Of a DNA stretch of 64,000 nucleotides, positions 45,011-51,616 are shown in pieces. The DNA is from CAXMRP01 sp965216515 (lineage in GTDB: Bacteria; Pseudomonadota; Alphaproteobacteria; Rhizobiales; Afifellaceae). A program made the position numbers and the translations under genes. The stretch's first letter is position 1, and each line of letters begins with the position of its first letter. The notes beneath the pieces are model-generated. The model did not search any database. It was given only the letters and a program-made list of their open reading frames with translations, and had not been told where the DNA came from. The DNA is taken from positions 1 through 64,000 of the forward strand of contig OZ244173.1 in NCBI GenBank assembly GCA_965216515.1, written 5' to 3'.

Positions 45011-45223
45011 ATGCCGTCCGCGCCGTGGTTCGTTCCTCCTGCGGCCACGGTTCCGGCCCCGGTGGCGAACGCCGATTCGCGCCATCACCGGGTCAAGAAT
45101 GCAGGCCGGTCCGCGGCGTCGGGGCCGGACGTGTTTGGCCGGGTTGCGATCGCGGGATTGCCCGATTTGCCGGTATCCGTTGAATTCGGTGGTCGCTGTC
45201 GGGCATCGGGGTCAGATAGGATA

Positions 45224-45252
45224 TTGCCAAAATAGGAAAATAATCCTATGAT
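45224..45252 (+). promoter_or_regulatory. Sigma70-like promoter of the DUF6456 gene
   Basis: TTGCCA at 45224-45229 and TATGAT at 45247-45252 are spaced by exactly 17 bases, a good fit to TTGACA-N17-TATAAT (4 of 6 and 5 of 6). The palindrome with ATAGGA/TCCTAT arms fills the spacer, a position where a bound protein would block RNA polymerase. No transcription start has been shown. Confidence 0.45.
45232..45249. promoter_or_regulatory. 18-bp palindromic operator-like site
   Basis: ATAGGA-AAATAA-TCCTAT has perfect 6-bp arms and a 6-base AT centre. The same core, TAGGA-N6-TCC, appears twice at 62291-62325 before the GTA terminase gene, which is why I treat it as a specific protein-binding site. 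Confidence 0.55.
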
Positions 45253-45398
45253 GGCGGCACCATGAAGATCCACCCTGATCGCCAGTTCCATTGTGTTGCG
45301 TTGTCCTTGCCGGATCAATCGGTTGCCGGAACAGGTCGGCCGGCCGGCAGGGGGCAAGCCGCCGCCCGGATCGCCGACTGTCCGGGCGCGTATTGAAC

Positions 45399-46385
45399 AT
45401 GGACGATAGGCCGCCACAGCGTCGCCCGGGCCAGACGGTCCCGGACAAATTGGTTCGAAAAACCCTGGCCTATCTGTGCAAGCACAAGGGCGCGAGGCTG
45501 CGCCGCGCCGGCAGGGCGGAGGAAACCGATCCGCAAAGTGCGGCATCCGGCCAGCCCGGTGCCGGCGCCCTGCCGACCGTGCTTCTGTCCGCCGCCGGCA
45601 AGCCGATCCGGTCACTGCCGGCCCGGTTGCACGGCGAACTGGCCGCATCGGGACTCATCGAAAAGGACACCGATGGATTGTGGCGGGCGAGCGCGGCCGC
45701 TTTCAGCAGGCTGGCCCGCACGCGCGGCGGCGAAAGCGCCTATCTCTTCCAGCATCTTGATATCGGGACGGTCGAAGCCGCACGTGTCGAGACGGGGATG
45801 GCGGAAGCCGCATGTTCGCCGCCGGACAGTTGCGCCCCGTCGCCGGGTGGCAGGGCAAGAAGCGCCGGGACTTCCGTTGACCGGGTGCCGTTCAATCAGG
45901 CCGAAAGCCCGATCGCGAGGCTGGCCCGCCCCAGAGGCGAAACGCGACGGCCCTTTCTGGAGCCGTCATCCGTAACGGCCGCGGAACGGTTGCGTTCCGA
46001 TTTCGAGCGCGGCCATCTGCAACCCCGGATAACGACGGATTGGTCGTTGGCGTCGGGCGTGGACATGCGCGCCGGCAGGTCCGGCGATCGCGTGGAATTG
46101 ACGAATTCGGCAATGGCCGCCCGCGACCGGCTGGCAAATGCGATCGCAGCCGTCGGACCGGAGTTCGGCGGTCTCCTCCTCGATATCTGCTGCTACCTCA
46201 AGGGGCTTGAAACCGTGGAACGCGAGCGCCGCTGGCCGGCCCGCTCCGCCAAGCTGGTTTTGAAACTCGCCCTTACCGCCCTGGCCCGTCATTACGGCCT
46301 CTCCCAGACCGCGTCCGGCAAGGCCTGGGGCGAGGTCCGGCGATGGGGTTCGCCCGGTTACCGTCCAACGGTGGACGGCGACTGA
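45399..46385 (+). CDS. DUF6456 protein, candidate GTA activator (GafA/GafZ type)
   Basis: A 328-residue protein. The N-terminal third has two winged-helix-like stretches (KLVRKTLAYLCKHKGARLR, and SLPARLHGELAASGLIEKD). A variable linker follows. The C-terminal 140 residues are DUF6456: SPIARLARPRG, VTAAERLRSDFERGHLQPRITTDW, GPEFGGLLLDICCYLKGLETVERERRWPARSAKLVLKLALTALARHYGL. From memory, this domain is shared with the GTA activators GafA of Rhodobacter and GafZ of Caulobacter, so a role in GTA expression is inferred. It has no evident DnaA-like N-terminal domain. Its 3' end overlaps that of sufE by 28 bases on the other strand. Confidence 0.75.
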   Translation: MDDRPPQRRPGQTVPDKLVRKTLAYLCKHKGARLRRAGRAEETDPQSAASGQPGAGALPTVLLSAAGKPIRSLPARLHGELAASGLIEKDTDGLWRASAAAFSRLARTRGGESAYLFQHLDIGTVEAARVETGMAEAACSPPDSCAPSPGGRARSAGTSVDRVPFNQAESPIARLARPRGETRRPFLEPSSVTAAERLRSDFERGHLQPRITTDWSLASGVDMRAGRSGDRVELTNSAMAARDRLANAIAAVGPEFGGLLLDICCYLKGLETVERERRWPARSAKLVLKLALTALARHYGLSQTASGKAWGEVRRWGSPGYRPTVDGD

Positions 46386-46810
46386 CCGGCGCTGCGGCCC
46401 GGTGCCCGTTGCAGCGCGTCGCGCCGGATCCGCGCGATCATTGACGACAGGCCGTTGGAGCGCTGCGCGGTCAGGTGATCGCGCAGGCCGATACCGGTGA
46501 ATATGCTGTCGGCGTCGATCTCGCCGATTTCACTCGCCCGTTTGCCCGAGTAGATTGCAAGCAGCAGGGCGATGAGGCCGCGCACGATCTGTGCATCGCT
46601 GTCGCCGCGAAAGGTCATGACCGGGTCGTCGCCGTCCTCAGCCGTGCTGACGAACCAGACCTGGCTGGCGCACCCGCGCACCTTGTTGGCAGGTGTCCGT
46701 TCCGAATCTTCAAGCGGCGGAAGGCGTTTCGCCAAGTCCAGAACATAGCGATAGCGATCCTCCCAATCCTCCAGGAAGGCAAAATCATCAAGTATCTCGT
46801 TCAGGTCCAT
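46358..46810 (-). CDS. sufE: SufE family protein (Fe-S cluster assembly)
   Basis: A 150-residue SufE. It begins MDLNEILDDFAFLEDWEDRYRYVLDLAKRLPPL, and the sulfur-accepting Cys is in KVRGCASQVWFV; GLRDHLTAQRSNGLSSMIARIR is the typical C-terminal region. SufE takes persulfide from the desulfurase SufS and passes it to the SUF scaffold. ATG 46810 is the family start. No other suf gene is in the window. It lies convergent to the DUF6456 gene, an arrangement often seen in Hyphomicrobiales. Confidence 0.93.
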   Translation of the reverse strand: MDLNEILDDFAFLEDWEDRYRYVLDLAKRLPPLEDSERTPANKVRGCASQVWFVSTAEDGDDPVMTFRGDSDAQIVRGLIALLLAIYSGKRASEIGEIDADSIFTGIGLRDHLTAQRSNGLSSMIARIRRDALQRAPGRSAGQSPSTVGR

Positions 46811-46999
46811 GCTTTGTGTCGTTTCCCGGCCACGTGGATTCGGACGCGGTGCGCCCGTCTGATGGCAATAGCCCTGCCGATGGGCCGGGTCCAGATGCAA
46901 GGCAGGCCAACCGGGCGTCCCGCACGTTCTGCCTGGCGATCCGGCGCAATGCGGATCCTGGAAACCGGATCCGCGCTTCACCGCCACGCGGCATACGGA

Positions 47000-47443
47000 C
47001 TAATTGGAAAGCGGCGGTCGCGGTTTGGGCAGGCGGGCGGTCGGTCTCGGATCGTTCCGGGATGCCGGCATGGGTGCTGCCACCGGTCCGCCAACGGTTC
47101 CGGTCGTGACCGGTTCGGCGTTCGCTTTTGCCGGTCCGGAGCGGCGGCTTGCATCCGGCGGTCTATGCGCGCCGGCCTCCCGCGCGGCCGACCAGTGGCG
47201 CACGCCGGCGCCCAGGATCAGGGCCGCTGTTTCGATTTTTCCGGCAACGATCGACGTGGTTGTCCGGGCTGTCTGGCAAGCCGCCGGATTTCGGTCGCAG
47301 ATCGCGCCGAGGTCGCCGGCCAGCGTTCGCGAGGCGGATATTGTCCTGGCGGCCTGAAATTGCGGCGTACCGGAGTCACGGCCTGAAGAGGGCAGGATCA
47401 GAATGATCGCGCCGATTGCCATGGCACTGCGAAGAAAAAACAT
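47000..47443 (-). CDS. DUF5330-like membrane-anchored small protein
   Basis: A 147-residue protein with a hydrophobic N-terminus (MFFLRSAMAIGAIILILP), then a region with RTLAGDLGAICDRNPAACQTARTTTSIVAGKIETAALIL, where the two cysteines (CxRNPxxC) are characteristic of DUF5330. The C-terminal 55 residues are Pro/Ala/Arg-rich. It is presumably anchored in the inner membrane with its soluble part in the periplasm. Function unknown. It lies 189 bases downstream of sufE's start on the same strand side. Confidence 0.75.
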   Translation of the reverse strand: MFFLRSAMAIGAIILILPSSGRDSGTPQFQAARTISASRTLAGDLGAICDRNPAACQTARTTTSIVAGKIETAALILGAGVRHWSAAREAGAHRPPDASRRSGPAKANAEPVTTGTVGGPVAAPMPASRNDPRPTARLPKPRPPLSN

Positions 47444-47751
47444 GAAGCCGTCCCGCTTTTCGCCTTCGTCCCGATGCCACAAAACCACAAGGACTTGAAA
47501 TCGCCGTTTCAGGCCCGGGCGCAAGTTGATTGAAATTCTTACGACCGGCTTTACCCCCCGTTAACCTGTGAAAACACCACCCCGATGGCCGGTCATTTTG
47601 GAACCGTTTGTTAACCGTAACGGCATCTGACGCGCCGATTGGCCGTTTGTGAGGCGGTCTTTGCGTTCGCCGGGCGTGCACTTCATGCTTCGTTAAAATC
47701 GTCCTGCAATTTTGTCGTCATGAGTAAGGCGTTCAGCAAGGTTAAGCAGGG
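47444..47751. other. 308-base divergent intergenic region with GTTAAC repeats
   Basis: The gap between the DUF5330 gene and the next, divergent gene contains GTTAAC at 47560 and again at 47610, 50 bases apart, plus GTTAAA at 47692 and GTTAAG at 47741. The second GTTAAC sits inside an inverted repeat CCGTT-N10-AACGG (47604-47623). These could be operator sites, but I cannot assign them. No open frame here looks real. Confidence 0.4.
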
Positions 47752-48993
47752 ATGACGGTGGCGGCAGGGCGTTCTGAAACGGTCTGTGTTCGCCCGACCG
47801 GCATTCCGGTTGCACGACGAGGCGGATCCTTGGCGCCTGCATGGCCGGCCCGGATCGGGCGCGCGGGCCATCGGGCGGCCAACAGGACAACGCCGAATGC
47901 CGGCGGGCGGGATACCGGCGCCCGCGCAAACGCCTATATGCTGGCCGGTCTCGCCGCCCTTGCGATATTGCCGCTGACGCTTGCGGTGTCGGTAGCCTGC
48001 GACTCGGTTTTCGCCGTCCCTGCGGTCCTCGGTCTCCTGGCCCTGCCGGCGGGCTGGCTCGCCAAAGGGGGACGGATGGCCGGCCACTACATGTTGGCCA
48101 CACTTCTGGGCGGGGCGCTGGCCGCCCACACGATCGTCGCCCCATTCCTTTACGAATCGCTCGCCGCGATATTGGTCAATTCCGGTATCGGCGCGGCGCT
48201 GGCCGTCGCGCCATTTTTCATAATGCTGGCAGCCGGGATCGCCGCGGGCGCGACGGCTGTGTCGGAGATGTCACCGGAGCCGGACGGCGACCGGTCCTGC
48301 CTGGACAAGCTGACGCCCGACCGGGCCGTGGTTATTCTCGATACCCAATTGAACTGCCACCAGTTCAACACGGGCGCAGGACACCGGCTCGAACTCGGCA
48401 GCGGCGATCGGGGACGTGACTTTCTCCGCCGGATCGCGCTGTTCGACCGGCCGCTGATCCTGGACGCCATATTGCGCGTGGAACGCGGCAGCCGGCCTGT
48501 CGGCGTGACGTTCCACCTGGCCGACCCCGACCATCCGCTCAAGGGCGGCGCGCCAATATCCGCCAGTGTCGATCGGTTTGGCGCCGGACGGTTCCTGATC
48601 ACCATCGACTGTGAGGAAACCGAACCGGCAATCGGCCGGCGCGCGTGCCGGCCGGCCGCGGCCGACGCACCATCATCGCCGGCGCCGGCGACCGGCGGGG
48701 AATCCGGCGCGGTGCGCACCGAGCCGTCGCCGGCCGGTGCCCCGGCACTCCAGGAGAACGATCCTCCGCATGTTTCTGCCATGGCGGCGTGTCCGCTGGA
48801 GGCGCTCGGGCCTGGCAATGGCGAACACGATCGCGAAAACGGCATCGGCGACAGTCGGGAGCCGCCGCCGCCGGTTCTCGACGAGGACGAGATCGATTGG
48901 AGCCCGCCCGACAGGTCCGTTGCGTTCACGCGGAGTTATTCGCAGTTCGATCCACCGGGCGAACCCGCGCCGTTGACGGTTGGCTGGCGTTGA
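47752..48993 (+). CDS. Membrane protein with PAS-like cytoplasmic region, unknown
   Basis: A 413-residue protein. Three or four hydrophobic segments lie between about residues 60 and 170 (YMLAGLAALAILPLTLAVSVAC; YMLATLLGGALAAHTIVAPFLY; GIGAALAVAPFFIMLAAGIAAGA). Residues 185-300 (DRAVVILDTQLNCHQFNTGAGHRLELG... VGVTFHLADPD... GRFLITIDCEE) resemble a PAS fold. The last 110 residues are Pro/Ala/Glu-rich and disordered. In form it looks like the sensor half of a histidine kinase without a kinase domain. The start is uncertain because AGCAGGG directly abuts the ATG. Confidence 0.5.
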   Translation: MTVAAGRSETVCVRPTGIPVARRGGSLAPAWPARIGRAGHRAANRTTPNAGGRDTGARANAYMLAGLAALAILPLTLAVSVACDSVFAVPAVLGLLALPAGWLAKGGRMAGHYMLATLLGGALAAHTIVAPFLYESLAAILVNSGIGAALAVAPFFIMLAAGIAAGATAVSEMSPEPDGDRSCLDKLTPDRAVVILDTQLNCHQFNTGAGHRLELGSGDRGRDFLRRIALFDRPLILDAILRVERGSRPVGVTFHLADPDHPLKGGAPISASVDRFGAGRFLITIDCEETEPAIGRRACRPAAADAPSSPAPATGGESGAVRTEPSPAGAPALQENDPPHVSAMAACPLEALGPGNGEHDRENGIGDSREPPPPVLDEDEIDWSPPDRSVAFTRSYSQFDPPGEPAPLTVGWR

Positions 48994-49016
48994 AACGTGA
49001 GATTGGAAGGGATTCG

Positions 49017-49730
49017 ATGATAAGATTGCGAAAGGCGGTGTCGGTTGGCGGACTGTCCTATTTCGGCTTCGCGATCGTCGCGACCGGTATCGTAGTCAAC
49101 GCCCTGCTGGTGCAAGCCGGCCAGCACCCCGCGCCGATGTTTCAGACACGGGAGGCGCCGGTGCCGGCAGCCGCAACCTCCGCCGGCCCGACTATCGCCG
49201 AACGCGCATTGACGGCCGCCGTCCAGGAGAAACTTGGCGAACTGAACTTCTATTCCGGGGCCATTGATGGCCTGGCCGGCCCTGAGACCCGCGCCGCGAT
49301 CAAGGCCTATCGGAGGCAGGCCGGGATCGGCGGCAGCGATCGACCCAGTGCCGCTTTGCTGGAAGCGTTGGAGCGTCTGCCGATTGACAATGGCCGGATT
49401 GAGTCTGCCCGATCCGTTGACAACGGCGCCTCCGCGATTGCGCGGCCGGACCCGCGTCCGCAGACGACTTCGGCCCTGCGCACCGACGAGCGCGCCGATC
49501 CGGCGGTTTTGGCCGTCCAGAACGCCCTGGCGCGGGCAGCTTACGGACCGCTGACCGCCGACGGCAATATGGGTCGGGAGACCGGTGACGCGATTCGCCG
49601 GTTTCAACTGGACCACGGAATGGCTCTGACGGGCCGGGTCGATGAAACCCTGATTCGACGCCTGATTGCCACCGGCGTTCTGGATGGGGAACCGGCGGCG
49701 GATGCAATGGCTTCAAATACAGCGAACTAG
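49017..49730 (+). CDS. Peptidoglycan-binding domain protein
   Basis: A 237-residue protein with one N-terminal membrane helix (LSYFGFAIVATGIVVNALLV) and two PG_binding_1 modules: AVQEKLGELNFYSGAIDGLAGPETRAAIKAYRRQ in the middle and AVQNALARAAYGPLTADGNMGRETGDAIRRFQLDHGM near the C-terminus. It is expected in the periplasm, anchored in the inner membrane and bound to the cell wall. GGAAGGGATTCG precedes the ATG. It follows the PAS-like gene by 23 bases and precedes the DUF1491 gene by 16. Confidence 0.85.
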   Translation: MIRLRKAVSVGGLSYFGFAIVATGIVVNALLVQAGQHPAPMFQTREAPVPAAATSAGPTIAERALTAAVQEKLGELNFYSGAIDGLAGPETRAAIKAYRRQAGIGGSDRPSAALLEALERLPIDNGRIESARSVDNGASAIARPDPRPQTTSALRTDERADPAVLAVQNALARAAYGPLTADGNMGRETGDAIRRFQLDHGMALTGRVDETLIRRLIATGVLDGEPAADAMASNTAN

Positions 49731-49746
49731 ACCGCAAGCCGCGCCA

Positions 49747-50136
49747 ATGGCCCGCCTCAAAACCGATATCTGGGTCTACGCCTGGTGCCGCAGGGTCCGC
49801 GCCGCCGGTGCGTTCGCGACAATCGCCAGGAAAGGCGCAGAAGAAGCCGGCGCCGTCTTCGTCATCGTCAACCGGCAGGACGGCAGCTTCGATCTGCTTG
49901 GTCCCGCGCCCCAGGCGGCGTTCGATGACAGGAACCCGGCCGACCGGCTGTTCTGTGGCCTGCTGTCCGGGGTGCCGGAAGCCGAGGTCAACGGGCGGAT
50001 TGATCAGGAAACCCGATTTGACAGCGATCTGTGGCTGGTGGAGGTGGAAGACCGGGCCGGAAGGGCTTTTGTCAGCGTGATGGATGAGGGAAACGGCGGC
50101 GACACCGATGAACGGTTCCTATCGCGCCGTTCATAA
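49747..50136 (+). CDS. DUF1491 family protein
   Basis: A 129-residue protein that fits DUF1491 along its length: MARLKTDIWVYAWCRRVRAAGAFATIARKGAEEAGAVFVIVNR, then the acidic RFDSDLWLVEVEDRAGRAFV. This is a widespread alphaproteobacterial family of unknown function. It is probably co-transcribed with the peptidoglycan-binding protein gene before it. Confidence 0.85.
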   Translation: MARLKTDIWVYAWCRRVRAAGAFATIARKGAEEAGAVFVIVNRQDGSFDLLGPAPQAAFDDRNPADRLFCGLLSGVPEAEVNGRIDQETRFDSDLWLVEVEDRAGRAFVSVMDEGNGGDTDERFLSRRS

Positions 50137-50215
50137 CCCATTAACCATAATTGGGTGAACGTGGGTCCGGAAAGCACCGCGGTGGCAGCCGCGAACGCAA
50201 ACGCCGGAGCCGAAC

Positions 50216-50404
50216 ATGGCACAGATACTGGAATTTCCGAAAGCCGCGTCGCGGAAGGCTGCGGTCTGTCACACGGGCCCTTGCGAGGTTGTCCTGTTTC
50301 CGGGTGTCCGTGTGGAATACCATGAGGATCAGTCGACCGTGGACCTTGCCAGGCGCTACCGGGCCGAACGGCAGAAGCGCCCCGCGCGCACCCGGAGCGC
50401 CTGA
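50216..50404 (+). CDS. Small basic protein of 62 residues, unknown
   Basis: A 62-residue frame: MAQILEFPKAASRKAAVCHTG, then a central GPCEVVLFPGVRVEYHED and a basic C-terminus. CGGAG stands ten bases before the ATG and the frame begins 79 bases after the DUF1491 stop. The protein-like composition and the MAQILEFP opening, common in small alphaproteobacterial proteins, suggest that it is real. No function can be given. Confidence 0.55.
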   Translation: MAQILEFPKAASRKAAVCHTGPCEVVLFPGVRVEYHEDQSTVDLARRYRAERQKRPARTRSA

Positions 50405-50420
50405 ATCCACCATGCCGTCA

Positions 50421-51029
50421 TCAATTGCCGATTGATGTCAGCGGCCGGCAGATCGCGTTACCGACAACGCCGGCAACCTGTTTCCGGTCAATCGCCGTCG
50501 GCGCATAGATGCGCAATATGGCCACCAGTTCATCCTGGTCGGTATCCACGAAGATATTGTCCTCGTGAGCCAGCGGATCGCGTTCCCGGATTCGCGATTT
50601 CTGCGTTGCTGTGACCAACAGGAACCGGGCGCCGCCTTGCTCGACTGTTCGGTCGTTGAGACTGAAGATCACGCTGTTCAACCGATCGATGATCGCAAGC
50701 GACCAGAACCGGTCCGGATCGTCGAATGTGATTTCGACCGGCGCTGTGGTTGTCTGCACCCGGCAGGCCGCCTGCACGAAAAGCGGATCGAGCCCGGTCA
50801 CATGCGCCTCGCTGCCATGGTCGGTCTCCAGGATCGAGAACACGAACGGACGGGCGCTTTGCTGCAGGCGCGACCAGGCGTCCTTTTCGGCGAAAAAGGG
50901 CACCAGCAACACCGTCACGATATGGACGATCCCGGCACCGATCAGAACAAGCGCCGCACGATAGAGCCCGCTGCGAATTCGGATTTGCAGCCGCTCCGTC
51001 CAGCCGATCGAAAGGGAGTTGTCGATCAT
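50421..51029 (-). CDS. DUF1254-like membrane protein
   Basis: A 202-residue protein with one N-terminal transmembrane helix (LYRAALVLIGAGIVHIVTVLLVPFF) and a soluble domain with AACRVQTTTAPVEITFDDPDRFWSLAIIDRLNSVIFSLNDRTVEQG and DNIFVDTDQDELVAILRIYAP. It resembles the short DUF1254 proteins that pair with DUF1214 proteins. Its ATG overlaps the stop of the DUF1214 gene by four bases. The pair follows the PBP1A gene in one transcript and may work in the envelope; the role is unknown. Confidence 0.75.
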   Translation of the reverse strand: MIDNSLSIGWTERLQIRIRSGLYRAALVLIGAGIVHIVTVLLVPFFAEKDAWSRLQQSARPFVFSILETDHGSEAHVTGLDPLFVQAACRVQTTTAPVEITFDDPDRFWSLAIIDRLNSVIFSLNDRTVEQGGARFLLVTATQKSRIRERDPLAHEDNIFVDTDQDELVAILRIYAPTAIDRKQVAGVVGNAICRPLTSIGN

Positions 51030-51616
51030 TGGCACCCTTTCGCGACGACCGCCGGCAGTTCCAGATTGGAAATGAACGGCGCGGAGCGGGCCGCCGTATC
51101 ATACAGCCGGAGGATGATCCGAAGACCGGAAAGCCCGCCGGAATTGAGCCAGCTGCCGGTTGACGGCCGCGGTCCGACGGCGATCGTAAACCGGTCATCG
51201 GGGCGGCGGACGATGGCGTCGCTGCCGATCGCCCGTCGAATGTCACCGGCTTCGGCGCCGGGTGCCGGCATGCCGGCCAGTTCCAGCGTCCACAGCCGCG
51301 CCGGCGGCGTTTGGCCGACGATCTCGTAGGCGCAATTGCTTCTGAGTTCCGCGCCATCATCGGAATGCCGTGTGGAGAATGTGAGGCCTTCCCCGGCACC
51401 CAGCGGCAGTTCCCCGGCCCGCGCCATGTTGGCGCGCGAATAGGGATCCCATGCGTCCGTTCCCGCGTTCGGCCATGCGCGCCACTGGCCGACCTGGATT
51501 GTATCCAGGCTTGTCGCGGACCGGACGAAATACCAGGCCGATCCCAGGCCGATCAGCGCCGTGAGCAGGATTCCGAAAACGAGCCGCAAAGGATCAGTCA
51601 TCGCCAGAGCCGGCAT
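51026..51616 (-). CDS. DUF1214 domain-containing protein
   Basis: A 196-residue membrane-anchored protein. After a helix (LVFGILLTALIGLGSAWYFV) it has the DUF1214 pattern: YSRANMARAGELPLGAGEGLTF, LRSNCAYEIVGQTPPARLWTLELAG and STGSWLNSGGLSGLRIILRLYDTA. The domain occurs in envelope proteins of unknown function. ATG 51616 forms TGATG with the PBP stop; ATG 51601 (MTDPLRL) is an equally good start. Confidence 0.85.
   Translation of the reverse strand: MPALAMTDPLRLVFGILLTALIGLGSAWYFVRSATSLDTIQVGQWRAWPNAGTDAWDPYSRANMARAGELPLGAGEGLTFSTRHSDDGAELRSNCAYEIVGQTPPARLWTLELAGMPAPGAEAGDIRRAIGSDAIVRRPDDRFTIAVGPRPSTGSWLNSGGLSGLRIILRLYDTAARSAPFISNLELPAVVAKGCQ

Larger units (their letters stand above)
44939..45398. 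other. 460-base intergenic region between mucR and the DUF6456 gene
   Basis: This gap holds the mucR hairpin at its left end and the promoter and palindrome of the DUF6456 gene at 45224-45252. I found no convincing gene: the open frames at 45008-45235 (+) and the minus-strand frame across 45085-45648 look like GC-rich shadows. The 146 bases between the putative -10 and the DUF6456 ATG would be a long leader. Confidence 0.6.

Noticed and set aside
45008..45235. A 75-codon frame between mucR and the DUF6456 gene
   Set aside because: No ribosome site, biased composition, and it runs into the palindrome and promoter; not convincing as a gene.
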